Positions 1 to 7,930 of a DNA stretch of 12,769 nucleotides are shown in pieces. The position numbers and the translations under genes are program-made. Location: contig CAVRZY010000156.1 of the NCBI GenBank assembly GCA_963725415.1, forward strand, positions 1 to 12,769, read 5' to 3'. The stretch's first letter is position 1; every line of letters starts with the position of its first letter. A model generated the notes under the pieces. That model saw nothing but the letters and a program-made list of their open reading frames with translations, ran no database searches and was not told the origin of the DNA. Source of the stretch: CAVRZY01 sp963725415. GTDB taxonomy: Bacteria > Acidobacteriota > Terriglobia > Bryobacterales > Bryobacteraceae.

Positions 1-260
1 AGATCCTTCCGCCGCTCTCCGCTCGCACCGCTGTTCACTTGCTGCTCCATCTCCGGTGCCCGCCGCTGGCGCCGTGCCCCCCTATTCCCCTTGCCGGCTT
101 CATCAACCCGCCGGGAGCGCCGGAACCCAGGTCCTACAAGCGAAAACCGCCTTTGCAGGCCCCTTCACTGGCCCTCCAGCACAAAACTCCATTCCGGCCT
201 TGCGGTTATCGCGCCACCATAGACCGCCTTGCGAAATCGCTGCGCGCGTCCCTATGATCC
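1..260. other. leader region without a recognisable gene
   Basis: I see no gene here. Open frames exist on both strands, but their translations are proline/arginine-rich, resemble no family I know and lack a convincing ribosome binding site. No RNA gene or terminator was recognised. The stretch is best read as upstream intergenic DNA, or the edge of a neighbouring gene, ahead of the promoter at 261-289. Confidence 0.5.
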
Positions 261-289
261 TTGACCGGCCTCCCCCCGCGTCTTACAAT
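261..289 (+). promoter_or_regulatory. sigma70-type promoter for the winged-helix/cbiA genes
   Basis: TTGACC (261-266) and TACAAT (284-289) are separated by exactly 17 bases. Each hexamer matches its consensus at five of six positions. The expected start of transcription is near 296, giving a leader of about 30 nt before the ATG at 327. This suggests the small gene and the CbiA-like gene start their own transcript here. Confidence 0.6.
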
Positions 290-326
290 GAAGGCTACTC
301 TCTGGCATTACCCGGAGGCGTTCTAA

Positions 327-581
327 ATGGCGAAGATCCCGGTCGAGACCCTGGCGGAAGACATGTTTCAGATGGTGGCCGAGTACCAGGGCAAGAAGAA
401 CCTCAAGGCGGGTGACCTGACCAAGGCCATGATCGCCAAGCACGGGGAGGAGGCTTGCAACAAGGATGATTGCAGACAGGCCATCCGCATCCTGATGGAC
501 TCCGGCCGCTGCGTTTACAGTTACCTGGGCGGCTCCTACATTCAGCTCCCTCCCAAAGAAGGCGCCGAGCCGGGCGCCTGA
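327..581 (+). CDS. small winged-helix-like protein, possibly DsrD-related
   Basis: 84-residue soluble acidic/basic protein with no signal peptide or membrane segment. The ATG is supported by GGAGG at 314-318, 8 nt upstream, and by the promoter at 261-289. The layout suggests a winged-helix fold: helices at about residues 8-20, 25-38 and 44-57, then a short beta hairpin with a glycine turn (YSYLGGSYIQLP, about 63-74). DsrD, a winged-helix protein of about 78 residues and an activator of dissimilatory sulfite reductase, has a similar size, fold and typical position just before the CbiA-like dsrN gene. However, the characteristic WSSGSTTMY wing motif of DsrD is absent, so this may be an analogue rather than DsrD itself. 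A DNA-binding regulator is the other possibility. The next gene starts 20 nt downstream and is probably co-transcribed. Confidence 0.65.
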   Translation: MAKIPVETLAEDMFQMVAEYQGKKNLKAGDLTKAMIAKHGEEACNKDDCRQAIRILMDSGRCVYSYLGGSYIQLPPKEGAEPGA

Positions 582-601
582 ATCTCGCCCCGAGCCGGGT
601 T

Positions 602-2011
602 GTGACCGGACCGCATTCCCTGCCCCGCCTGGTGGTTGCCGGCCTTTCCGGCGACTCGGGCAAGACCTTGGTTTCCCTGGCTCTGCTGCTGCTGGCTAGG
701 GCTGCTGGCTTGCCCGTCCGGGCTTTCAAAAAGGGGCCGGATTATATCGACGCTGCCTGGCTCACCTGGGCCTCCGGCCATCCCGCCAGGAACCTGGACA
801 CTTTTCTGATGGGCTTCCAGCGGGCCGTCTCCTCTTTCGGGCGCCACGCCTTGCCCGCTGGGCTTAACCTGATTGAGGGCAACCGCGGCCTCTACGATGG
901 CGCCGACCCCCAGGGCACGCATAGCACCGCGGAGCTGGCCAAGGCCCTCTGCGCGCCAGTCCTGTTGGTCCTCAACGCCAGAAAGGTCACCCGCACCGTC
1001 GCTGCTTCCGTGCTGGGGTGCCAGAGACTGGATCCTGGCGTCCAGATCGTCGGCGTAATCCTGAACCAGGTGGCCGGGCGGCGGCACGAGCAGGTGCTCC
1101 GCGAGGCCATCGAGACTGTGTGCGGTATCCCCGTGCTGGGTGTCCTTCCGAGGGCCTCCAGCGACGAGTTGCTCCCCGGCCGGCATCTCGGCTTGGTTAC
1201 CCCGCAAGAGCATCCGCGCCTCGAAGAACTGACACACAGCCTCATGGACCTGGTGAAGGGTCGCCTCGACCTGGACGGACTCTTGACCCTGGCCCGCCAG
1301 GCCCCCGCCTTGAACGTTCCCGTCGAAGGCTCCCCAGAGCTACCCGACGGCCAAGGTCTCAGGATCGGCTACCTCAAGGACTCGGCCTTCACCTTCTACT
1401 ACCCGGAAAACCTCGAGGCGATCGAGGCTGCCGGCGCCGCGCTCGTTCCTGTTTCCGCCCTCTCGGCCATCGCCCTGCCGGCGGATCTCGACGCCCTCTA
1501 CATCGGAGGTGGTTTCCCCGAAACGCACGGCCCCGCTCTCTCGGCCAATCGGCCTTTCCTGGAGGCTATCCGGGCCGCCGCCGCCGGAGGCCTCCCCATC
1601 TACGCCGAGTGCGGCGGGCTGATGCTACTGTCTCGGGCCATGCTCTGGCAGGGACAGCGCTACCCCATGGCCGGCGTGCTCCCCTTCCAGGTCGAACTCT
1701 GCCCGACCCCACAGGGCCACGGCTACACCCTGCTCTCCGTAGACAGGGAAAACCCTTTCTTCCCGACAGGCCTAGCCCTTCGAGGCCATGAATTCCACTA
1801 CTCCAGGATCCTGTTGGAAGGCGACCCCCTGCCTACCGCCTGCGCCGTCCAGCGCGGCGCCGGCTGTTACCACGGCCGCGATGGCGTGGTTCTGGGAAAT
1901 GTCTGGGCTGGCTACACCCACTTGCACGCTTTGGCCACCCCCGAGTGGGCCGCGGGCTTCCTGGGGGCGGCAAGGCGCTTCAACCAACAGCGCTGCCGCA
2001 CTTCTCCTTAA
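602..2011 (+). CDS. cbiA: cobyrinate a,c-diamide synthase (CbiA/DsrN-like)
   Basis: 469 residues, close to the usual family length. It is an ATP- and glutamine-dependent amidase that converts two carboxylates of cobyrinate (or, for DsrN in sulfate reducers, probably siroheme) to amides. The N-terminal P-loop ATPase domain shows GLSGDSGKT at about residues 14-22, then KKGPDYIDAAW and NRGLYDG. The C-terminal class I glutamine amidotransferase domain shows YIGGGFPE, the nucleophile Cys337 in YAECGGLM, and GHEFHYS near the end. The GTG at 602 is chosen because it directly precedes the first conserved strand. The same frame stays open upstream to 470, but that part overlaps the previous gene and is not family-like. 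The gene lies 20 nt after the winged-helix-like gene, as dsrN commonly follows dsrD. No other cobalamin gene is nearby, which favours a DsrN role. Confidence 0.9.
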   Translation: MTGPHSLPRLVVAGLSGDSGKTLVSLALLLLARAAGLPVRAFKKGPDYIDAAWLTWASGHPARNLDTFLMGFQRAVSSFGRHALPAGLNLIEGNRGLYDGADPQGTHSTAELAKALCAPVLLVLNARKVTRTVAASVLGCQRLDPGVQIVGVILNQVAGRRHEQVLREAIETVCGIPVLGVLPRASSDELLPGRHLGLVTPQEHPRLEELTHSLMDLVKGRLDLDGLLTLARQAPALNVPVEGSPELPDGQGLRIGYLKDSAFTFYYPENLEAIEAAGAALVPVSALSAIALPADLDALYIGGGFPETHGPALSANRPFLEAIRAAAAGGLPIYAECGGLMLLSRAMLWQGQRYPMAGVLPFQVELCPTPQGHGYTLLSVDRENPFFPTGLALRGHEFHYSRILLEGDPLPTACAVQRGAGCYHGRDGVVLGNVWAGYTHLHALATPEWAAGFLGAARRFNQQRCRTSP

Positions 2012-2056
2012 AATATGTTTGGTGGGCGATGACAAACGGGTCTGGCTCGTTCTATA

Positions 2057-2084
2057 TTGGGAGAATCGTATCGTGAAATATTGT
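2057..2084 (+). promoter_or_regulatory. weak candidate promoter for sat
   Basis: The 112-nt gap before sat is clearly AT-richer than its surroundings, typical of a promoter region. The best hexamer pair I find is TTGGGA (2057-2062) and TATTGT (2079-2084) with 16 bases between. Both are imperfect. No clear terminator for the cbiA transcript was found in the gap. Confidence 0.25.
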
Positions 2085-2123
2085 TATGGTCTAATTCAAC
2101 AACGCTGCCATAGGAGGCCCTAG

Positions 2124-3389
2124 ATGAGCAAGTTGGTGCTCCCTCACGGGAGTCCGGATCTGAAACCCCTGCTGCTGGACGGTCAGGCCAGGCAGGAGGA
2201 GATCAAAAAGGCGGAAGGTCTCAAGAAAATCCCCATGACCAGCCGCGAAACCAGCGACCTGATCATGATGGGAATCGGCGCCTTCACCCCCTTGGACGGG
2301 TTTATGGGCAGGGCGGACTGGCAAGGCTGTTGCGACACCTACCGCCTGCCTTCCAAGAACGGCCTGTTCTGGCCCATCCCCATTACGCTGTCCGCCGAGG
2401 AGGCCCTCGCCGGCTCCATCCGTGTCGGCGAAGAGGTAGCGCTCTGGGATAGCGAAACCCAGGCCATCATGGGCACCATGAAGGTCACGGAAAAGTACAC
2501 CATCGACAAGGAGCACGAGTGCAAGCAGGTGTTCCGCACCACCGACCCGGCCCACCCCGGCGTCCAGAAGGTCCTCGAGCAGGGACCCATCAACCTGGCC
2601 GGTCCCGTCACAGTGCTCTCCGAGTCCTACTACCCGGAGATGTTCGCGGGCATCTACCAGCGCCCCGCCGAAGCCCGCAAGGTCTTTGAAGAGCGCGGCT
2701 GGAGCACGGTGGCGGCGCTCCAGCTACGCAACCCCATGCACGGTTCCCATGCTTACCTGGCCTGGGTGGCCATCGAGGTCTGCGACGGCGTCTACATTCA
2801 CCAGCTCGTCGGCAAGCTCAAGGCTGGCGACATCCCGGCCGAGGTTCGCGTCAAGGCCATCGATGCGCTGGTCAGCAAGTACTTCCGCAAGGATCGCGTG
2901 GTCCAGGGCGGCTACCCTATGGAAATGCGCTATGCCGGGCCGCGCGAGGCGCTCCTGCACGCGGTTTTCCGCCAGAACTACGGCTGCTCCCATCTGATCG
3001 TCGGACGCGACCATGCCGGCGTGGGCGACTACTACGGCCCCTTCGACGCGCAGAAGATCTTCAACGATATTCCATCCGACGCCCTGCTCCTCCGCCCCCT
3101 GTGCATGGATTGGACCTTCTACTGCTACGAATGCGGCTCGATGGCTTCCATGAAAACCTGCCCCCACGAAAGCAAGGCCGTCATCGACGAGAACGGTGCC
3201 TACAAGGGTGGCGCCAGGCTTCTCCTGTCCGGCACCATGCTCAGAAAGCTCATGAGCGAGGGCAAGCCGGTCCCCTCGGAGTTCTCCAAGCCCGAGGTCA
3301 TCGCCGTTCTCAAGGAGTATTACGACAGCCTGGAGCAGAAAGTCGAAGTCAAACTCCACGGTTTCGCCACCGGCGACGCCAAGAGCTAA
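2124..3389 (+). CDS. sat: sulfate adenylyltransferase (ATP sulfurylase), dissimilatory type
   Basis: 421 residues, normal for the homo-oligomeric bacterial/archaeal enzyme. It makes APS and pyrophosphate from sulfate and ATP, the first step of dissimilatory sulfate reduction, in the cytoplasm. Visible motifs are the nucleotide/sulfate-binding QLRNPMHGSH (the QxRNPxHxxH signature), GRDHAGVGDYYGPFDAQ, and LSGTMLR near the C-terminus. A Cys/His cluster, C-x2-C-x8-C-x-H in the segment around nt 3121-3170, matches the structural metal site of this Sat type. There is no APS-kinase extension. AGGAGG at 2112-2117 gives a strong ribosome binding site for the ATG. No aprBA or qmo genes follow. Instead an inverted repeat and a macro-domain gene come next. 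In assimilatory organisms a similar enzyme would sit among cys genes, which are absent here. Confidence 0.96.
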   Translation: MSKLVLPHGSPDLKPLLLDGQARQEEIKKAEGLKKIPMTSRETSDLIMMGIGAFTPLDGFMGRADWQGCCDTYRLPSKNGLFWPIPITLSAEEALAGSIRVGEEVALWDSETQAIMGTMKVTEKYTIDKEHECKQVFRTTDPAHPGVQKVLEQGPINLAGPVTVLSESYYPEMFAGIYQRPAEARKVFEERGWSTVAALQLRNPMHGSHAYLAWVAIEVCDGVYIHQLVGKLKAGDIPAEVRVKAIDALVSKYFRKDRVVQGGYPMEMRYAGPREALLHAVFRQNYGCSHLIVGRDHAGVGDYYGPFDAQKIFNDIPSDALLLRPLCMDWTFYCYECGSMASMKTCPHESKAVIDENGAYKGGARLLLSGTMLRKLMSEGKPVPSEFSKPEVIAVLKEYYDSLEQKVEVKLHGFATGDAKS

Positions 3390-3392
3390 TTC

Positions 3393-3453
3393 GGGGACAG
3401 GCTACACAACCCCCAAATAGCTCGCCAGTTTCGGGGTTGTGTAGCCTGTCCCC
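3393..3453. repeat. perfect 21-bp inverted repeat (REP/RAYT-like palindrome)
   Basis: The arms 3393-3413 and 3433-3453 are exact reverse complements, beginning GGGGACAGG and ending CCTGTCCCC, around a 19-nt loop. It lies 3 nt after the sat stop codon and ends 7 nt before the next ATG. The GGGGACAGG terminus resembles extragenic palindromes mobilised by REP-associated tyrosine transposases. No poly-T follows either arm, so it is not a standard intrinsic terminator, although the stem could still stabilise or attenuate the sat transcript. Confidence 0.85.
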
Positions 3454-3460
3454 AAAATGT

Positions 3461-3997
3461 ATGGTCCCACTAGCCACTGAAAAGAAGGTGAACAAGACGC
3501 TGGTCAGGCTTCAACGGGGCGACCTGACCGCTCTGAAGGTGGATGCCTTTGTCTTCTATGCGCGGGAGAACCTCCAGCTCGGCGCCGGCTTCGGCACCGC
3601 CATCCAGGTGCGCGGCGGCGACGCGGTTAAGAAGGAACTCGAGAAGATCGGCAGCCTCCAAATGGGCGAGGCCGCTGTCACCACCGCCGGAAACATGCAG
3701 GCCCGCTTCATCATTCACGCCTGCGGCCCCAAATTCCAGGAGCCTGACGCCGAACGCAAACTCCGCCGGTGTGTGCTCGCCGCGCTCAAGCTGGCCGATG
3801 AGCAGGGGCTGAAATCCCTCGCTTTCCCGCCCCTGGGCGCCGGTTTCTACGGCGTCCCTCTGGAGGTCTGTTCGACCCTGATGCTGGAGGTCATCAAGGG
3901 TTTCCTCCAGGCGAACACCTCCGTGGAGGAGATCGTCATCTGCGTGATCGACAAGCGCGAGTTCAATGCCTTCAAAGACAAACTCGAGAAACTCTAA
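3461..3997 (+). CDS. macro-domain protein with atypical ADP-ribose loop
   Basis: About 178 residues, a single macro domain covering nearly the whole protein. Such domains bind ADP-ribose or related nucleotides and some hydrolyse them. Visible elements are RGDLTALKVDAFV (the canonical GDIT/VDAIV start), the loop GAGFGTAI, then FPPLGAGFYGVP, matching the usual P.(I/L)..G.(Y/F)G.P phosphate loop. The normal NAAN motif is replaced by residues aligning as FYAR, which removes the asparagines used by hydrolytic members. This suggests a binding protein or a different chemistry. The ATG at 3461 lies at the edge of the inverted repeat and has no clear Shine-Dalgarno. A GTG at 3488, after a purine run, would give 169 residues and is a fair alternative. 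The longer upstream open frame overlaps sat and is not real. The gene is followed after 17 nt by the cytochrome b gene. Confidence 0.8.
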   Translation: MVPLATEKKVNKTLVRLQRGDLTALKVDAFVFYARENLQLGAGFGTAIQVRGGDAVKKELEKIGSLQMGEAAVTTAGNMQARFIIHACGPKFQEPDAERKLRRCVLAALKLADEQGLKSLAFPPLGAGFYGVPLEVCSTLMLEVIKGFLQANTSVEEIVICVIDKREFNAFKDKLEKL

Positions 3998-4014
3998 ACC
4001 CAGAGGGAGACCGA

Positions 4015-4695
4015 ATGCACGAAACCAGTCCCCTGTTGCAGTTTGCTGAGGACAACCTCCAGATCGCAGCGCTTTTGTTCATGGCGGCGGTCTACGCGCT
4101 GAAGATCCGCTGGATGCTGAAGTTTCCGGCCTCCCGGGACCACCAGCCCAGCACCGCCGGCCCGCACACCAGCGCTCAGAAGGGCGCCCGCTACTCGCTG
4201 TTCAACATCGCCATGCCTTGGGCCATGGCCAGCACCCGCCGGCACCCCTTTCTCTACGCGCAGTTCGTGGTCTTCCACCTCGCGGTGGCGGCCTCCATTG
4301 CCATGTCCTTCCTCATCCCTTACGGGCCACAATTGATTGCCAGCCCGCTGGCGGTGAGGGCGCTTCAAGTGACCTTCGCCGCCGCCGCGCTGGTCGGCCT
4401 GGTGCGCTTGATCCGCAGAATATCCGATCCCTACATGCGTGCCATCAGCACGCCGGACGATTACTTCTCGCTGTCGCTGCTGATCCTCTGGCTGGGTTTC
4501 AGTTTCCTGGCTGCCCCCAACAATCCCCACACCAGCGAGCTGCCACTGCTGCTCTACTTCTTCCTGACGGCCTTCTTCCTCGTCTACGTGCCATTCAGCA
4601 AGATTTCGCATTACCTTTACTACCCGTTCGCCCGCTGGTACCTGGGAAGGACGCTTGGATACAGGGGGGCCTATCCCATCCGAAGAGGGGCCTGA
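4015..4695 (+). CDS. NarI/HdrE-like membrane cytochrome b subunit
   Basis: 226 residues with five hydrophobic segments (about 12-33, 80-102, 116-133, 150-167, 177-197), the pattern of the nitrate reductase gamma/DsrM/HdrE family. These proteins carry b-type haems and pass electrons between (mena)quinol and an attached iron-sulfur subunit. Candidate haem ligands are His88 in helix 2 and His199 at the end of helix 5, followed by the typical amphipathic HYLYYPFARWYLG tail. GAGGGAG lies just ahead of the ATG. The stop is 7 nt before the start of the HdrD-like gene, which fits a DsrM-DsrK or HdrE-HdrD pair. It is shorter than DsrM (about 330 residues) and does not look like nitrate reductase proper, since no narGHJ are present. 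Confidence 0.85.
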   Translation: MHETSPLLQFAEDNLQIAALLFMAAVYALKIRWMLKFPASRDHQPSTAGPHTSAQKGARYSLFNIAMPWAMASTRRHPFLYAQFVVFHLAVAASIAMSFLIPYGPQLIASPLAVRALQVTFAAAALVGLVRLIRRISDPYMRAISTPDDYFSLSLLILWLGFSFLAAPNNPHTSELPLLLYFFLTAFFLVYVPFSKISHYLYYPFARWYLGRTLGYRGAYPIRRGA

Positions 4696-4702
4696 GAACG
4701 CC

Positions 4703-6445
4703 GTGCCACAGACTAGATCCTACAAGGCGCAGAAAGTCATCGAAGGGATGCGGCAGAAGGTCAACCGCCAGATGATGCTGTCGCTGTCGGCCTGCGTCCA
4801 CTGCGGCATGTGCACCGATCAGTGTCACTACGTGCTCACCAACCCGGGCGACCTCACCTATGCCCCGGCCTACAAGGCGGACAGAATCCGCAAGCTCTTC
4901 AAGGCGCACGTTGACTGGACCGGCCGGGTCTTTCCCTGGTGGGTGGGCGCCCGAAGCCTTTACACCGACCAGGAACTGGAAGAACTCAAGGACATGGTGT
5001 TCGGCAAGTGCACCAACTGCCGCCGCTGCTCGTTCAATTGCCCGATGGGCGTGGACATGGCCACCTTCAACCGCATGGCGCGCGGCCTGCTGGTCTCGCG
5101 TCGGCGTCATGCCCGAGGGCGTCGCCGTGGTCGCCAAGGACCAGTGGGAGATCGGCAACCAGATGGGCGTCCTCAAGGAGGATTACCTGGAGACGCTGGC
5201 AGTGGATGGAGGAGGAGCTGCAAAGCGAATACGACGATCCCAGCATCAAGATCCCCATCGACAAGATGGACTGCGAGATCGTTTACACCATCAACCCCCG
5301 CGAGGTTAAGTACGATCCGCGCACCATCGCCGAAGCCGCCGCCATCTTCCACTTCGCCGGCGAGAACTGGACCATGCCCAGCGAGGGCTGGGACATGACC
5401 AACTTCGGGCTGTTCAACGGCGACGACGAGCTCGGCGGCGCCGTGGCCCGCCGCGTCTACGATGCCGTCGAGGAGCTGCGCGGGAAGAAGCTGGTCGATC
5501 TCCGAGTGCGGCCACGGATACCGCTCCACCCGCTGCGAAGGGCCCGAACTGGGGCCAGCTGCGACATCGCCCTTCGAGATGGAAAGCTCGGTCATCACCA
5601 TGCTGCGCTACATCAAGGACGGCCGGATCAAGGTCGACAAGACCAGGAACACCGAGCCGGTCACCTTCCACGACTCCTGCAACAACGCCCGAAGCTGCGG
5701 CATGTTCGAGGAGCCGCGCGAACTGCTCGACCTGGTGTGCACCGAGTTCCGCGAGATGTACCCTAACCGCGCCGAGAACTACTGCTGCACCGGCGGCGGC
5801 GGCGCCATGTCCATGTCCGAGTACACGCCCCAGCGGCTGCAGTCCGCCAAGGTCAAGGCCGAGCAGCTCAAAGCCACCGGCGCCAAGATCGTGGCCACCT
5901 CCTGCCACAACTGCGTGGACGGCCTGTTCGACCTGATCCGCCACTACAAGCTGGACATGCAAGTCAAGCAACTGGTCAACCTGGTGGCCAATGCCATGGT
6001 GGTGCCGGTGAAGCCTCCGCGCGCCCTGAAGCCGCTGGCGGGATACAAGATCCTGGTCATCGACGACGAGCCTGACGTGCGCGTCTACCTGCGCATGATC
6101 TTCAAGGACCAGGGCGCCGAGGTCATCGAGGCGCCCGACGCCAACCAGGGCATCCGCGCCATCAAGGCCGAGAACCCGGACCTGGTCACCCTGGACCTGA
6201 TCCTGCCCAAGATGACCGGCGAGAAACTGTACTGGGAGCTGAAGAAGGACGCGCGCTTCGCCCGGCTGCCCGTAGTGGTCGTCTCCGGTTATATCGGCGT
6301 GGACGCCCCCCGCATCGACTTCCAGCGCTTCATTCAGGAGAAGAGCTTGCCCCAGCCGGAGGCCATCCTGGAGAAGCCCATCAATCCGGAGCGGGTCCTG
6401 GAAACGGTCCGGACGGTGCTGGAGAATAGGAAGAACGGGCGCTGA
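4703..6445 (+). CDS. HdrD/DsrK-like iron-sulfur protein fused to a receiver domain (frameshifted as read)
   Basis: About 580 residues once the frame breaks are bridged. The N-terminus has two 4Fe-4S motifs, CVHCGMCTDQC and CTNCRRCSFNCP. Next come a degenerate first CCG region, SECGHGYRSTRCEGPNW, and a C-terminal CCG domain with DSCNNARSC, NYCCTGGGG and SCHNC, as in heterodisulfide reductase D and DsrK. From nt about 6044 a complete response-regulator receiver follows in the same frame after a short Pro-rich linker: VIDDEPDV acidic pocket, phospho-Asp in LVTLDLILP, and the lysine in LEKPINP. The frame is broken at about 5096-5099 (+1), 5198-5199 (+1) and 5497 (+1). A compensating +1/-1 pair lies at about 5546 and 5571. 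Conserved residues resume exactly after each, so sequence error is likelier than decay. The GTG at 4703 is chosen after GAGGGG at 4685-4690. Confidence 0.85.
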
Positions 6446-6472
6446 AGGCGGCGCCCGCGGAAAGGAGACCGG

Positions 6473-7930
6473 ATGGCGGAATCACCCAGGGTAGAATCCG
6501 TTGCGGCGGTCCTGGACCTGCGCGCCCTCACCGGCGGCCGCCTGCTCGACGATGTGCCTTGCTACATCTCCATCCAGGACCGCCAGTTCCGCATCCTGGA
6601 GGCCAACCGCAAGCTGAAGGAGGACTTCGGGGAGCACCTCTCCGAGCACTGCTACACCGTCTTCAAAGGCCGCCTCGAGCGCTTGCCCGGAGTGCCCCGT
6701 GGCGCGCACCTTCCAGGACGACCAGGAACATACCAGCAGCGAGACCATCTTCGATCGCTCCGGGTTGCCGCACGCCGTGATCGTCAAGACCAGCCCGCTG
6801 CACGGTCCTTCCGGGGAGATCGTGGCGGTCATGGAGCTGTTCGCCGACATCACCGTGCAGAAGGAGCTCGAGAACCGGCTGCACGACAGCCTGACCCGCT
6901 TCCACAACCTCTTCGACGTGGTCCCCTGCTACGTCTCGGTCCACGACCGGGACTTTCGCATCGTGGAGGCCAACCAGCGCTTCAAGGAGAGCTTCAGCCG
7001 CCGGCTGGGCGGATACTGCTACGAGATCTATAAGCGCCGCACAGAGCCCTGCACGCCCTGCCCGGTGGCCGACGCCTTCGCCGACGGCCGCTCGCACAGT
7101 GACGAACAGGTGGTCATCGACAGCGCCGGGCGCCAGTTGCACGTGGTGGTCTACACCGCCCCGGTCCGCGACCCCCGCGGCCGCATCACCGACGTCATGC
7201 AGGTGGCCGCCGACATCACCGAGATGCGCAGCCTCCAGGACCAGCTCGCCAGCCTGGGCCGGCTGGTGGGCGGCATTGCCCACAGCATCAAGAACGTGCT
7301 GGAAGGGCTGCGCGGCGGCGTCTACGTGGCCAACCTCGGCTTCCGCGACCAGAACCAGGCGGACATCCAGACCGGCTGGGGGATGATCCAGCGCAACGTG
7401 GACCGGCTCTCGGCCATGATCCTGGACATGCTCTACTGCGCCAAGGAGCGCTCCCCGCGCCCCCTGCCCGTCTGCTTGCCCGAGGTCACCCGGGCCGTGG
7501 TCCAGCTCTTCGGCCCCCGCGCCGCCGACTCCGGCGTCAAGCTGGAGGCCCAGATCGCCGACAACCTCCCCGACCTGCTCGGCGAACCCAGAGACATCCA
7601 TTCGCTCATCTCCAACCTGGTGGGCAACGCCTTGGACGCCTGCTACGCCGACCAGGATGAGCGGAAGAGCCGCGCGTCATGGTGCGCGTCTTCCGCGAAG
7701 ACCAGCAGGCGGTCATCGAGGTCGCCGACAACGGCACGGGCATGGATGAGGAGACCCGCGGCAAGCTCTTCACCATGTTCTTTTCGACCAAGGGCGCCTC
7801 GGGTACGGGCCTGGGGCTGGTGGTAGCCCGCAAGGTGGTCATCGAGCACAGCGGAACCATCTCCGTGGATTCCACCCCCGAGCAGGGTTCTACGTTCACC
7901 GTCAAGCTGCCGCTGGGAGGACCCCCATGA
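6473..7930 (+). CDS. soluble PAS-PAS sensor histidine kinase (frameshifted as read)
   Basis: About 485 residues after bridging, with no membrane segment, so a cytoplasmic sensor. Two consecutive PAS domains (about residues 20-130 and 140-255) share the pattern DVPCYISIQDR / DVVPCYVSVHDR and, further on, CPECPVA / CTPCPVA, each with a C-x2-CPV motif. The kinase part shows the H-box with His in GGIAHSIKN, the N-box LISNLVGNALDA, and the G boxes VADNGTGMDEE, FFSTKG and GTGLGL. AAAGGAGA precedes the ATG. The frame breaks at 6683 (extra T, inside the first C-x2-CPV motif) and about 7659-7662 (one base missing). On both sides the conserved sequence continues, so errors are likely. It starts 27 nt after the HdrD-receiver gene and overlaps the next receiver gene by 4 nt (ATGA), so the three are translationally linked. 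Likely partners are the two receivers beside it. Confidence 0.87.

Noticed and set aside
39..415. Open plus-strand frames before and over the first small gene
   Set aside because: Translations are proline/arginine-rich with no family resemblance, no ribosome binding site, and one overlaps the better supported gene at 327.
3393..3453. Palindrome as a normal intrinsic terminator of sat
   Set aside because: No T-run follows the stem on either strand; the right arm is followed by AAAATG.
3101..3460. N-terminal extension of the macro-domain gene back into sat
   Set aside because: The open frame continues upstream, but this part is an out-of-frame reading of sat and of the inverted repeat. The macro domain starts after 3461.
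3994..4611. Long minus-strand open frame opposite the cytochrome b gene
   Set aside because: GC-rich antisense shadow with no motif; the plus-strand protein has clear membrane helices and a ribosome binding site.
5096..5500. Programmed frameshifting in the HdrD-like gene
   Set aside because: Several separate +1 shifts with no slippery heptamer, stop-codon context or downstream pseudoknot, and similar breaks occur in unrelated genes nearby.
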